Assembly: GCA_023052935.1 (NCBI GenBank)
Contig: CM041298.1
Location: 6,095,344-6,159,343, forward strand
From: Piezodorus guildinii
Lineage: Eukaryota > Arthropoda > Insecta > Hemiptera > Pentatomidae
Direction: 5' to 3'
Length of the DNA: 64,000 nucleotides
The notes beneath the pieces were generated by a model. It saw only the letters and a program-made list of their open reading frames with translations. It searched no databases and was not told the origin of the DNA. A program made the translations under genes and the position numbers. Each line of letters begins with the position of its first letter. Within the stretch, counting starts at the first letter, position 1. Of the stretch, positions 54,720-64,000 are shown in pieces.

Positions 54720-55589
54720 GAAGATAAAAATCACAAAACGTCGGAGAGAAAAGAGAATAAATCGAGAGAAAATATTACAATTATAATAGACTTATTTTAA
54801 TATAAAATATTAATTTTAGGTTGTCAAATAAATCCTTTCGGTTTTTAAGATGAAACGGAACTCGATCTGTTATAGCATTCTCTCTCTCTCGCATAGATTG
54901 GGTAGGATTTTGAACAACGGCCTTAACATTGCTTGTTACTATTTCGTGGCGAACAGACCATTAAGCATCATTAACGTCGAAATTTCCTGAATGCAATTCA
55001 GCAAACCCATTTTGACAGGTGCGTTCGGTTAAGCCATCGTCTCCATAAACACTGCAAAATTTTTATAAGCTTCTTCAGCCCATTTATTTATTTATTTTTT
55101 TTTTTTAAATACAATAAAATATGCCGGTAATGAATAACATTTTCTTTTTCATATTCACAGTGCAAACGCAAACAGTATATTAAACTGGTTTCAACAATAA
55201 CTAACATATATATTAGTCGTAATATTATAACCGAGATAATCAATTCACCTAAGGATATTAATTCACTGTATCACAGTGACATAAAAATATACGGAAAAAC
55301 CGAAAGAACTTATTTGCCAACCCAATATTATACTAAATTAAATAAGAAATTTCTCGAGCTGAGAGATAAAATTATAATTCCCAAGATCCGGATCTATTTC
55401 GAATCCCCTTGGCACTCGCGCCAATGCAGCAAGTCACATCGATACGGAAGTTGTAGTCTTTTAAAGGATAGTAACTGTAATTAATAGCTCTAATCGACGG
55501 CAAGCTTCTATTACATTCGATAAACGAAAGGAAATGGTGCAATAAGTGGTTGCTTAATATATATAAAACGTTTATAATTTAATTTAAGG
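54720..55589. other. unassigned stretch
   Basis: AT-rich, a few short frames, no domain or repeat end recognised. Confidence 0.4.
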
Positions 55590-55745
55590 TGACACCATTT
55601 TCAGTGTCTTCAACACTCACTAGCCAAACACTCAAACCTTCCACTTAACTACAAAAGAATCATTTATTTGCCCATCATAAGGTCTATCTGGACTTAAGAA
55701 TTTCAGCTTAAGTCTCTAATAAAGCATCGTATTTTTCTCGTATCC
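55590..55745 (+). repeat. Jockey fragment, decayed
   Basis: TCTTCAACACTCACTAGCCA and ACTACAAAAGAATCATTTAT correspond to LLQHLLDRR...YYKRLIY, then a degraded IIRPIWT-like stretch. About 150 bp only. Confidence 0.55.
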
Positions 55746-55814
55746 TTTTTTTTTTTTCTAAATTAATTATCGTCTATTTAGTTTTAAGACAATTATTGCT
55801 TTTGATTTTTAAAG

Positions 55815-56370
55815 GGGAGGATTGGTTATAGGGATTAATAAATGTGTTTCGAGTGGATGTTGTTTATTCCTTTAAGGTCACTTTTATGCTATTATGGCTA
55901 ATCGGACGATGCTACAGTGGGAGTCCTAAATTTTGCCTATCCAGGTTTTATTAGGATAGGGATCTTTAACGAATACCTGACATCGCACAGGCACGGGACC
56001 ACCTTTTAACGTCCCTTCCGAAGGACAGCATAACTGAGAATTTTTTACTCCCATGAAAAATCCTAGGGCCACCCGCAGGTTGGAACCTGCAACCTTTGGC
56101 ATAGAAAGCTGTTATGCTAGCCTCTACGCTATGGGTGACCCCTTGTTTCGGGTGGTTATGATAGTGTTTTTGAGCTGGATTTTACTTTGCTCGTACGCAT
56201 TTCAACTCGATTTCCCTTTAAATGGTTTTTATTAATATCCGGAATAATTATTTTATTTTCGGGGGTTATGATTACGTTTTTCGAGCTTTATTTTTTTATC
56301 GCTCAAGCGGAATTCAACTCGCAGTCACTTTCAATGTTTTTTTACCAATATAGGGATTAATTAATGTGTT
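55815..56370 (+). repeat. degenerate tandem repeat, about 125-bp unit, split by SINE3
   Basis: Phrases GGGATTAATAAATGTGTTTCG (55830), GGTTATGATAGTGTTTTTGA (56152), GGTTATGATTACGTTTTTCG (56264) and GGGATTAATTAATGTGTTTT (56352) recur in register. SINE3 lies within the first unit. Confidence 0.6.
55857..56143 (-). mobile_element. SINE3, antisense, target duplication with one mismatch
   Basis: Inverted SINE3 with tail at the left and head GGGTCACCCATAGCGTAGAG (minus) at the right. Flanks TGTTTCGAGTGG (55845-55856) and TGTTTCGGGTGG (56144-56155). Confidence 0.87.
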
Positions 56371-57010
56371 TTCGGGAGTATTCGCGTAACATGTACGCTT
56401 AATTTAATAATGTGCCACAAGCGGCCATTTTGTTATAAAAAAACATATGGTAGGAAGAAAAACCAAAAGAACACCAGAAGCGTGCACCAACATGTAAATA
56501 TGAAGCATGCAAATATTTATGAATAAAATATCTATGGAAACATAAATATATAAGAAAAAAAAAAGTTTTTCTAACACTCAAATCTCTAGAAGGCACTCAA
56601 AAGTGACGAAAAGAGAGATTTTACGAGATAACAATATTCAGGGTTACACATAAATGGTCGTCATACTGTCAGAGCAGGTACTTCATATGACCCGGAGTTC
56701 GATCTCAACGGTTAGGGAGAAAAATCAAATTTTGTGTTTTTTGCTGTTAACAATGATTTTCATCAGAAATCTCAAATATATCTGCTTGATGTGTACGCAC
56801 CTTATAATTTCAACTTTCTGGTTATATAGTATAACAAGTATATACATTTAAGTTTTTCTGATGAAAACCAAGGATGACAGCTAAAACTAAAAATTTGATT
56901 TTCCTCCTTAACCAGTGAGAATTGGACTATGGGTCTAACGAACTTTTTTGTTCTACATGAGGTTTAGTATCTGCTCTCAGAATATGACAAAACATTTATG
57001 AGACACCCTG
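56371..57010. other. unassigned stretch
   Basis: Short frames with no domain. AAGGATGACAGCTAAAAC-type sequence at 56860-56960 partly mirrors 56690-56780 (TCAATTTTGTGTTTTT-like), suggesting an imperfect inverted repeat. Confidence 0.3.
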
Positions 57011-57029
57011 TATATTGTTATATTCTTCC

Positions 57030-57312
57030 AGTGGCGCGACAGGCCGTGTAAACCCTGGGCCACAAGGTGTCATCTGGGAGATTACACTCACGTTTCTTGA
57101 TGCATTTTGTAGTGTAGGGTCATTACTACCTACGCCTAATTTTGTGAGTGGTCATCATTTGGCTGACGGGTCTCTCACATACCCGGGAGAGAGGATGTGC
57201 GAGAATCCCCATTTAATGACATCCTTATAAAATCCCCGCCGGAACTGGGATTCGAACTCAAAACCTTTAGCATGAGAGACTAGAGCGCTATTCACTCAGC
57301 CATGGGCTCCCC
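57030..57312 (-). mobile_element. SINE2, antisense, 13-bp target duplication
   Basis: Head on the minus strand GGGGAGCCCATGGCTGAGTG with B box GAGTTCGAATCCC, body with GGCGTAGGTAGTAATGACCC, end GTCGCGCCACTGGAAG. Flanks TATATTGTTATAT (57011 on) and TACATTGTTATAT (57313 on), one mismatch. Confidence 0.87.
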
Positions 57313-57339
57313 TACATTGTTATATAATTTAATCTAAAC

Positions 57340-57415
57340 AAAATGATTCTTTTCTCTCAACTTTATTAGAAATATGGAGGTAAGTAAAAGTTGTGTGTTG
57401 TCCGCACCAATTTTT
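57340..57415 (+). repeat. Helentron-like 3' end fragment
   Basis: ATGGAGGTAAGTAAAAGTTG then TGTGTTGTCCGCACCAA: the family right end with a few changes. Confidence 0.65.
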
Positions 57416-57424
57416 ATAATTATT

Positions 57425-58330
57425 TTTAATAATAATAATTAAAAAAAAACTTTATTCTGGGACTATTTCCCTTAAGAATAACAGAAATGAACAGTAGATA
57501 TTCATATATATGTCTGGTCAAGAAAACAATAAAATTAATTTTTATTTACAAATGAGCAAAAAGGAAAAATTAAACACTACCTAGGCTTATATACATTCAT
57601 GTACAAAAAGTATGCATAATAAACACACAAGATTAGAAAAAGAAAGAAAGAAAGAAGGGAAATCTCCTAAAGGCTACTGATAGGGTTGAGGGGATTATAA
57701 AAAAACCAAACAAACTAATTATTCCACACTAGCTTTAAGGTAAAATAGATAATTATAACTTGTGTTAAAATTAAAATAAGTCAGTTGCAGATTTACATTT
57801 GTTGTGCATCTATTAGGGATGCCAAAAGATGTTGGAAAAGGTGAGATTTGAATGAGAGAAAGGAAGAAGCATGGCGAATATGAGTAGGTAGGGAATTCCA
57901 GAGGGTTGCAGAACGGATATAAAAGGAGTGATCAAAAGATTTAGTTCTATAGGTGGGAATGTAAAGGTCGGAATGGCGGGATCTAGTTTCGAGAGAGTGA
58001 ACTGAGTATTTAAATTTAAGGATGCTGTGAATGTATGGAGGGTGCTGGGAGTTTATGATTTGGTAAAGGTATGACCCGTGAAAATATTTCCTCCGTATAG
58101 CAGGTAGGAGCCACTTCAACTCGCTGTATAAGTGGGTCACTGAAGACCTCTTCGAGGTGCCGAAGATAAATCTTATGAACATGTTCATGATACGCTTGAG
58201 TCTGTCTTCGAGCACCAGATACCAAAGATACCAAGGTTTTTGACATAGGAGCTAAAGGTGATTGGATGACCATTTAGGATTAGATTTATTGAGGATTCCT
58301 TTGAACTGTCTTTTAGAATGTATATTCACT
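57425..58330 (-). pseudogene. CR1-like LINE, 3' part
   Basis: Minus frame: LKRIMNMFIRFIFGTSKRSS, VTHLYSELKWLLPAIRRKYF, YSVHSLETRSRHSDLYIPT, YRTKSFDHSFYIRSATLWNS, LPTHIRH. An upstream piece in another frame reads LILNGHPITFSSYVKNLGI, so one frameshift lies near 58210. The 3' end is the AAT/TTTATTCTGGGAC type at 57425-57470, as at 1637. Family member of 1637-2520. Confidence 0.78.
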
Positions 58331-58689
58331 CAGGCATGAAACACCGTTGAAAATTGCTCGCACTGAAACTGATTTATAGTTTTCCTAAAATTAGGCGAAA
58401 GCTATGATTCAGACAACAGTGATGAGGTGCAGGAGTGTTTGAAATTGCTCGAGCGAATCATAGAGCACAGCCTGAGTGCGGGCAAATATTTATCCAACAC
58501 ACTCTCAAAATACTGAGGACGGGAATAGTAAGAGTTATAGTCGGGAGGGACACGTGTCTCGTCTGAGGCTCTGTTTATAGAGGAAGAGATTCGCTAGGAG
58601 GGTGGCTAGGAGGGTAGATACTAGAAGGCAACTTGGAGGATATAAGTTAGATATTCGGTTATAAAAGAGTTTTTTATTCAGATTGTCCA
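58331..58689. other. unassigned, locally GC-richer
   Basis: Includes GAGGAAGAGATTCGCTAGGA and similar direct short repeats (GGAGGGTGGCTAGGAGGGTA). No frame or element end found. Confidence 0.35.
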
Positions 58690-58985
58690 GCAAATCAGCT
58701 GGAAGAGATTCCCTGACTTTTCCATATTGTAAGAAGTCTTATACCTGGGCAAATCTCAGTGAAAATCGACAAAACAAAGAATAATTATAATTAATATGGT
58801 ATACTAGATTAAAAATATATATAATGACTAATTACTTTATGATATGATTTAAATATATTTACCAGACACCAGCTGAAATTGTAGTTGTTTAAGTTGACTA
58901 ACCAATGAATTAAGATGAACTTCAATACTGCTGTTAAAATTAATCAATATTTACAAATCTGATTACAAATTTATTTACAATCAAT
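58690..58985 (+). repeat. empty-site paralogue of the 14965-15720 RTE insertion
   Basis: ATGACTAATTACTTTATGAT at about 58823-58842 is the uninterrupted equivalent of the sequence on both sides of the RTE at 14.96-15.73 kb. Left and right flanks both match over more than 100 bp. Confidence 0.85.
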
Positions 58986-58992
58986 ATATCTA

Positions 58993-59313
58993 TTAGGTTG
59001 TGTCACATGAAATGTCCGTTTTCAAAGTGAATGATTTTTATTAAAAATACGATATGAAAATAAGATAATATTTACCTTCTTTTTATACACATTTTTCCCT
59101 ACGCGACACCAACAACAAAATCTGAAAACGAACTTTTCACTTAATCATCATTTTCAAAAAGTTTTCCTTTGACGAAGTTGTCTAAATTCCTGAAAGGTGG
59201 TAATCTGTTGGAGAGAAGTCGGGAGAATTTGGTGGGTGCGGAAGAACTTCGTAGCACAGTTCTTTCAATTTTTGCACGGTATGTTTTGAAACATGGGGTC
59301 TTGCTTGAGAAAA
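58993..59313 (-). mobile_element. mariner copy 3, 3' part only
   Basis: Right inverted repeat TTAGGTTGTGTCACATGAAA next to TA, then the antisense C-terminal transposase (on the minus strand ARPHVSKHTVQKLKELCYEV, LPHPPNSPDFSPTDYH-like, KGKLFENDD). It stops at the ARPHVSK point, near the same place as the internal junction of copy 2. Confidence 0.83.
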
Positions 59314-59329
59314 ATTGTATCAGTGTTTT

Positions 59330-60560
59330 TTAACCAAAAATGATAAATGATTATATAAATGAGAAAAAAGAAAAGTATAAACTTTGGAGATCAAGAGAAC
59401 GCGATGAACAAAGAAAGAAAAAAAAGAGTTAAATATAAATCATCTTTTATAGTCCAGCCACTACTTAAAAGAAATGTGATTCCCTGACAACTCCTTTATT
59501 ATTGATGATAAAGAAAAAATATAAGGTGTTCTAGAATCAGGAAATTTTATTTGAATGAAAATAGAAAGAAAAGAAAATGAAATAGTAACGCAGACTAGTA
59601 TAAATGCTTTTGGTTTATTATTTTCAATAATGTAACATTTGTATTTAACAAAAAAAAATTACCCCCTCTAAAAATTTGAGGGCTTACGTTTCACGATGCG
59701 TAGAATCCGAATAAAGAATTTAAAAAAAATCTATTTTACTTAATTAATAAATAAATAAACACGAAAATAAAATAAAATTACAATAATTGAAATTGGTTAA
59801 GAACTAGCAGAGATAAATTTTGAAATTAGCAGTAGTGATACTCCATTAGCCTTTGAATTATTATTTATCATATTAAAAAAAACAAAAAACACCCTAAACA
59901 GTACAACACGCAAAAAGTGACTTTTTCTCATTCAAACATATATAGCTTTTAGACGATTAGTTTTAAAAAAGATAGTTACAAAACCAAAAGTTTACACCAT
60001 AAACAAGGCCTTAGGGTGTTTAAGATTGAACTAAATTTGAGTCACCTGAAAGCTGTAGAAGAAAAATAAATGATTTTACTCATATTGACCTACGTCTAAA
60101 AGATTTTCAGTTTAGCGTTAGTAAAAATTACAAGTTTTTTCATACAAAATTATTACTAACACAAGCTCCTTGATATGTAAACAACGCAACTATACATACT
60201 AACATAGACTACCATACTTTTACATAATATAGTGTACTGATACAACAACAGGCTTATAGAAGATATGTCAAACGGTTGACATGACTATTAGGCGACTGCT
60301 ATAAAAGGAGTTGGTAGAGAGATCTGTTTCAGGTACACAACCGACTAAACATGGAGAAAAAATGCAGTTGGATCCGAACCTTTCACATGCCTAACGTGAC
60401 ATGTCTATCTCGGGGCAAAATGCACTTCCTTTAGTTTCTTACCTCCTGTGACAGCTGAGAATGTAGATTTAAAAAAAATAAATAAATAAATGAAAGAATT
60501 ATTTTTAAGACAGTATAAATGCAATTTTCGATTTTTTTTTTCTTATTCAAAAATGTATTA
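59330..60560. other. unassigned; contains hammerhead-like variant at 59670-59710
   Basis: AT-rich. The only recognised item is the minus-strand TTCGGATTCTACGCATCGTG then AAACGTAAGCCCTC motif (GAAA at 59689-59692) and an inverted piece of the 24.7-29.9 kb tandem repeat at about 59780-59850. Confidence 0.35.
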
Positions 60561-60672
60561 CTAATATAATGAGATTGTTTGTATGATGTTTATTTATTTG
60601 TCAACTTTTTATTTATCTCAATTATAGGTTGTTGTTTTGTTTTTTTATTTATTTTTATTTTATTGTATATAA

Positions 60673-60673
60673 A

Positions 60674-60740
<67 letters not shown>
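60673..60740. repeat. (TA)n microsatellite
   Basis: More than 30 TA units. The plus frame at 60579-60773 is a translation of it. Confidence 0.95.
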
Positions 60741-60743
<3 letters not shown>

Positions 60744-61082
60744 TTTATTTATTTTCTATTTTATGTAATTTGACTATTATTATCATTTTCTGTATATATA
60801 GTATGAATGTGGTCTCATATCAATATCTCATTATTGTTCATTTTGTAACAAATTGTAATATATCTCAATAAATAAATAAAATAATATATATATAATGAGA
60901 TCTTAAATGTGGTTTAATAGCTAACATCATTACCCCATAAGGTCGCGGTTTCAAACCCGACAGATGGTCCAAGGACTTATTATAGGAAGTAAAACTTCCT
61001 TGGTTATGCCGTCCCACGGAGAGGACGTAATGGTTGTCCGAGTCTGCGCGATATCCAGTACTCACTCGTTAAGATCCATGAT

Positions 61083-61345
61083 AATAATTATTATCATATA
61101 TAATTATAATTATAATTATAATTATAATAGACCTACCGGACATTACTGTTCGGTGCCCATACCCCTAATTACTGCCTACACAGTAATGGTCACCGTTGAA
61201 GCCCAAGCCATCGAGATCAGCCTTAACACAATCCTCTCATCGACATCTCGGCCAACCTTTCGGACGCCTACCATTCGGATCAGTGAATACCAAATTTGTC
61301 AGCAGCCGCGAGCTAAGTAATTTTGCAACTGAATAATAACACGCA
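61083..61345 (-). pseudogene. RTE-like LINE 3' part of an inverted-5' copy
   Basis: Minus strand encodes the GDHYCVGSN-type equivalent of the RTE end, with FAEPTSRRPKGRP-like decay and then GNACYYSVAKLLSSRLLT. Tail is (ATT)n/(ATAATT)n at 61080-61130. It is internally deleted relative to 62705-63415. Confidence 0.7.
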
Positions 61346-61348
61346 TTC

Positions 61349-61790
61349 CCGGGGATGGTTCATTAACGGAAGGAAACTATACAATATGGAACGGGGAGAG
61401 CGCTAATTATTGTTTAGGTACGGGGTTTCTGATAAGGAATACATTTCTTTCCGAATAGCGGGATACAATTCTAAGAATATAGGTTGCTATATTTAAAGGT
61501 CGTTGGTCTAAAATCGCGTTTATAAACATTCATTCTCCCACCGAAGATAGTGATGATGAAGTAAAATGCGAATTTCATGATAAACTAGAGTCGGTTTACG
61601 ATAAGTTACCACGAAATTACATTAAGATAATACTAGGAGACGTGAACGCAAAGGTTGGAAGAGAAGAAGTATATCGTCCTACAATCGGTAAAGAAAGTTT
61701 GCACGAATATAGTAATGATAATGGGACCCGACTAATAAACTTTTTCATTTCGAAAAACCTAGTAATAAAAAGATACATAATAATAATCTT
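61349..61790 (+). pseudogene. RTE-like LINE endonuclease part, inverted
   Basis: Plus strand, no start and a few stops: GNYTIWNGESANYCLGTGFL, GRWSKIAFINIHSPTEDSDD, EVKCEFHDKLESVYDKLP, YIKIILGDVNAKVG, NDNGTRLINFFISKNLVIK. This is an AP-endonuclease-like domain, with INIHSPT for the usual INVYAPT and the GD.NAK motif with its catalytic Asp/Asn. It lies in the opposite orientation to the 3' part at 61083-61345. That is the shape made by twin priming. Confidence 0.8.
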
Positions 61791-61879
61791 AAATTAAATC
61801 TGGATAGACAAAATTTAGGACTCCCACTGCAGCATCATCCGATTAGCCACAGTAGCATTAAATATATGACGCAATGATA

Positions 61880-62637
61880 AAAAGCAATGATACTCATTTT
61901 TAAATATAAATATACTCAGTAATAATAGGCTTGTCGAATCTAAAGATTATATAATAATACTAAAAGGCTTAGAAAGGGACAACCGTCCAAGCCTAAGCTC
62001 CTAAGATCAGACTTCATACAATCCTCCCACCTAAGCCTCGGACTTCGATGGTTTAAATAATCGAATGATTATTACGCATTCTGAAAGAAAATCTGGCACA
62101 ATTCCCCTCTCTATGATTTCTGAGCTGGCTGAGCCTAGGTGCAAATATGCATATAATTTATGTGATGGCCCCCTTAGAAGCCTTCTATTTTCGTTAGAAA
62201 ATTCAGTTCGAATGATCATTCGTTTCTCCAAAACGATTAATTCGAAATAATCGATTAATTTGAATGATTGAAATAATCGAATGATTTAATAATCGTCATT
62301 CGATTATGCCCACCCCTAATTAGGATCTCAACCAATCCGATCACAGAAAGCTCCGGATACAAGCTCCGTACTACCGCGTTGTCAAACCTCCGCAATTCCT
62401 CAAAGGCGTCATCCTACTTCAGTCCAACACTACATAAAACCTTATTCTTGAAAACATTAAAAAGTTTATCATTCTTTAAGGTCAGCAAACAAGTTTCATA
62501 AACTTATTGGACAGTGTTAAGGATACAGTTAAGTCAATTTTTAATTTCAAGGTTCTTTATAATAATAACCACGAGCTAAGTAATTTAAGTTAAAAATAAC
62601 ACAAAAAACACATTCAAGCCTATTTTTTCCTCCCGTT

Positions 62638-62640
<3 letters not shown>
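61880..62640. other. mostly unassigned; RTE end scraps
   Basis: GGCTTGTCGAATCTAAAG at 61928 and AACCTCCGCAATTCCTCAAA near 62385 resemble fragments of the RTE 3' end on the minus strand. TAATCGAATGATT repeats lie at 62050-62310. No frame of value. Confidence 0.35.

Positions 62641-62692
<52 letters not shown>
62641..62692. repeat. (TA)n microsatellite
   Basis: About 26 TA units directly beyond the RTE tail. Confidence 0.95.
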
Positions 62693-62698
<6 letters not shown>

Positions 62699-62704
62699 AA
62701 ATAA

Positions 62705-63415
62705 AATAAAAAATAATAATAGGCTTACCAAACCCGAAGGTTCGATGCCGATACGACCATTATCCGTCAACACAGACTCGTCCAATGTTCTCCGTTCAAG
62801 CCCAAGCCCCCAAGATCAGCCTTAACGCAATACTCCCATCGACGCTTCGGTCTAACTTTCGGATGCCTACCAGTCGGTTCAGCGAATACCAACTTTCTCA
62901 GAATCCGTTCCTCATCGAGCCCAACAATTTTACTCGCCCATTTAAGTCTCCGCTACGCTATCAACTCAATTATATTCACATGATACAAGTTTCTGCAATT
63001 CCGCGTTGTGCAACCTTTCAAACTCCCCAGTGCCCTCATCTCTCTTTGGACCAAATATTTTACGCAATACCTTATTTTCGAAAACCCTAAGCCGTTGTTC
63101 ATCCTTCAAAGTAAGCGACCACGTTTCACATCCGTAAAGAACCGTTGGAAGAATAAAAGTTTTATAAATTCTAGCCTTTAAGTATTTAGATAGAAGCCGT
63201 GAGCTAAGTAACTTAACAACTGAATAATAACACGCATTTCCCACCTTTAACCGGGACTTTATTTCTTCCTGGATTTCATTTTTGTTATCATTGAACCTAA
63301 ATACTTGAACTAACTACGTGTTCAAAAGTATGCCCTGATATTTCAATATCACCAAGATCGCCACCGTTTTTGCTACTAATGATATATTTCGTCTCATCGG
63401 TATTTAATATATATA
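62705..63415 (-). pseudogene. RTE-like LINE, 5'-truncated
   Basis: Minus frames: ETKYIISSKNGGDLGDIE, HTFEH, EEIKSRLKVGNACYYSVVKL, LSSRLLSKYLKARIYKTFIL, PTVLYGCETWSLTLKDEQRL, VFENKVLRKIFGPKRDEG, VGLDEERILRKLVFAEPT, NLVVSASNLRV-like end, tail (AAT)n at 62700-62722. Same family as 14965-15720. Two or three frame breaks. Confidence 0.83.
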
Positions 63416-64000
63416 CGTAATTAGATTAGGTTCTAAGCTAAATATCTAAAGTTCACTGTTTAAAGTTATTTTTAAGCATGTATTTAAAAAAAATGATAAC
63501 ATTTAGTTAAACGAAAATAGGTCGATTCGATTAGTAAATAGTGTGCTATTGTTCGGTCAAGGTGTTACTAAAATACACTTGTTTTATTTATCCTAATAAC
63601 GTTTCGACCCACAAATGTCCGTATACTTATACCGTATAACATATACTTCGTATCAAGGACGAAGTTGTAGATCGGAGCGTCGGAGGGAGGAATAAAACAA
63701 AACGTTGTATTTGTAGAGACCTTGACCGATTCCAGAATTATAATAATAATTACTCTGTTCTGGAATTATATTCTTAAGGGATGCAGTTCCAGAATAAAAT
63801 TCTGAAATTTTATTCTGCGACTAAATCTCTTAAGAATAACGATTTTGTAGAGGGGAGAAGTTAATTAATGGTGCAGTCAAATAAACACTTCATTGAGTGT
63901 AAACTAAATTTAATAGTGCCTACGTTTCGGCCTAAATTTCAGGATTTCTTCAGAGCGATTGAAGTAGTGAGGACCCACAAAACGTTGGAATTTAAAATAT
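63416..64000. other. mostly unassigned; two hammerhead-like motifs
   Basis: Minus-strand GGGTCGAAACGTTATTAGGA (GAAA at 63602-63605) and CTGAAGA, AATCC-loop-GGCC, GAAACGTAGGC (GAAA at 63925-63928). Between them TTCTGCGACTAAATCTCTTA resembles the CR1-like 3' end at about 63800-63840. Confidence 0.4.

Larger units (their letters stand above)
60900..61875 (+). mobile_element. SINE3, diverged, split by an RTE insertion
   Basis: SINE3 head and body at 60900-61079 (GGTCGCGGTTTCAAACCCG, GGAGAGGACGTAATGGTTG, ACTCGTTAAGATCC), remaining body and tail at about 61797-61875 (TCTGGATAGACAAAATTTAG, GGACTCCCACTGCAGC). The two parts meet exactly at the same SINE3 position. Confidence 0.75.

Noticed and set aside
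1..64000. CRISPR arrays, operons, rRNA genes
   Set aside because: None found. Repeats are transposon- or satellite-like, and no regular short repeat-spacer pattern exists.

Overview
This is a eukaryotic nuclear window: strongly AT-rich, with no prokaryotic gene arrangement, filled with degraded transposable elements, and with microsatellites and probable spliced exons. The mix of mariner and Tigger/pogo DNA transposons, Jockey-, RTE-, I- and R1-like non-LTR retrotransposons and tRNA-derived SINEs points to an arthropod, most likely an insect. I cannot name the species.

Only one host gene is recognisable. It is a single exon on the minus strand (29907-30036) encoding the conserved N-terminus of a tau-tubulin kinase (TTBK, Asator in Drosophila). 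A CpG-rich block at about 30180-30590 lies just upstream and probably holds its promoter and 5' non-coding exon. I found no further kinase exons to the left, so positions 1-29906 look like one very large first coding intron that has absorbed most of the mobile DNA.

Layout. 1-6.6 kb: CR1-, I- and Jockey-like LINE remnants and SINE1. 6.6-10.6 kb: a deleted mariner, then a satellite array of about 480-bp units split by a Helentron-like element. 10.6-16 kb: Jockey ends, SINE2, SINE3 and an RTE copy whose empty site survives at 58.7 kb. 16-24.7 kb: hammerhead-like motifs, an inverted repeat and several Helentron-like copies. 24.7-29.9 kb: a degenerate tandem repeat carrying nested elements. 29.9-30.6 kb: the TTBK exons. 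30.8-36.6 kb: a 754-bp element with terminal inverted repeats, a second mariner and Jockey copies with target duplications. 37.6-52 kb: at least seven more Helentron-like copies, a split palindrome, an R1-like LINE and a Tigger remnant. 52-64 kb: RTE copies (one with an inverted 5' part), a 163-bp foldback MITE, and Jockey, CR1-like, SINE and mariner remnants.

Two features stand out. First, one repeat family of about 0.7-1 kb occurs more than 15 times in both orientations. It has 12-bp subterminal inverted repeats, a 5' palindrome, a 3' hairpin, an internal CA microsatellite and insertion into T-runs, as in non-autonomous Helentrons (HINE/DINE-1-like). Second, a compact motif resembling the hammerhead ribozyme core (CTGATGA-like box, short stem, GAAAC-GTH) recurs about a dozen times, usually with AATAAA shortly downstream, and often in or beside inverted repeats. 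Hammerhead motifs are known from Penelope-like retroelements. No element looks intact, and all element coding regions appear broken or truncated.
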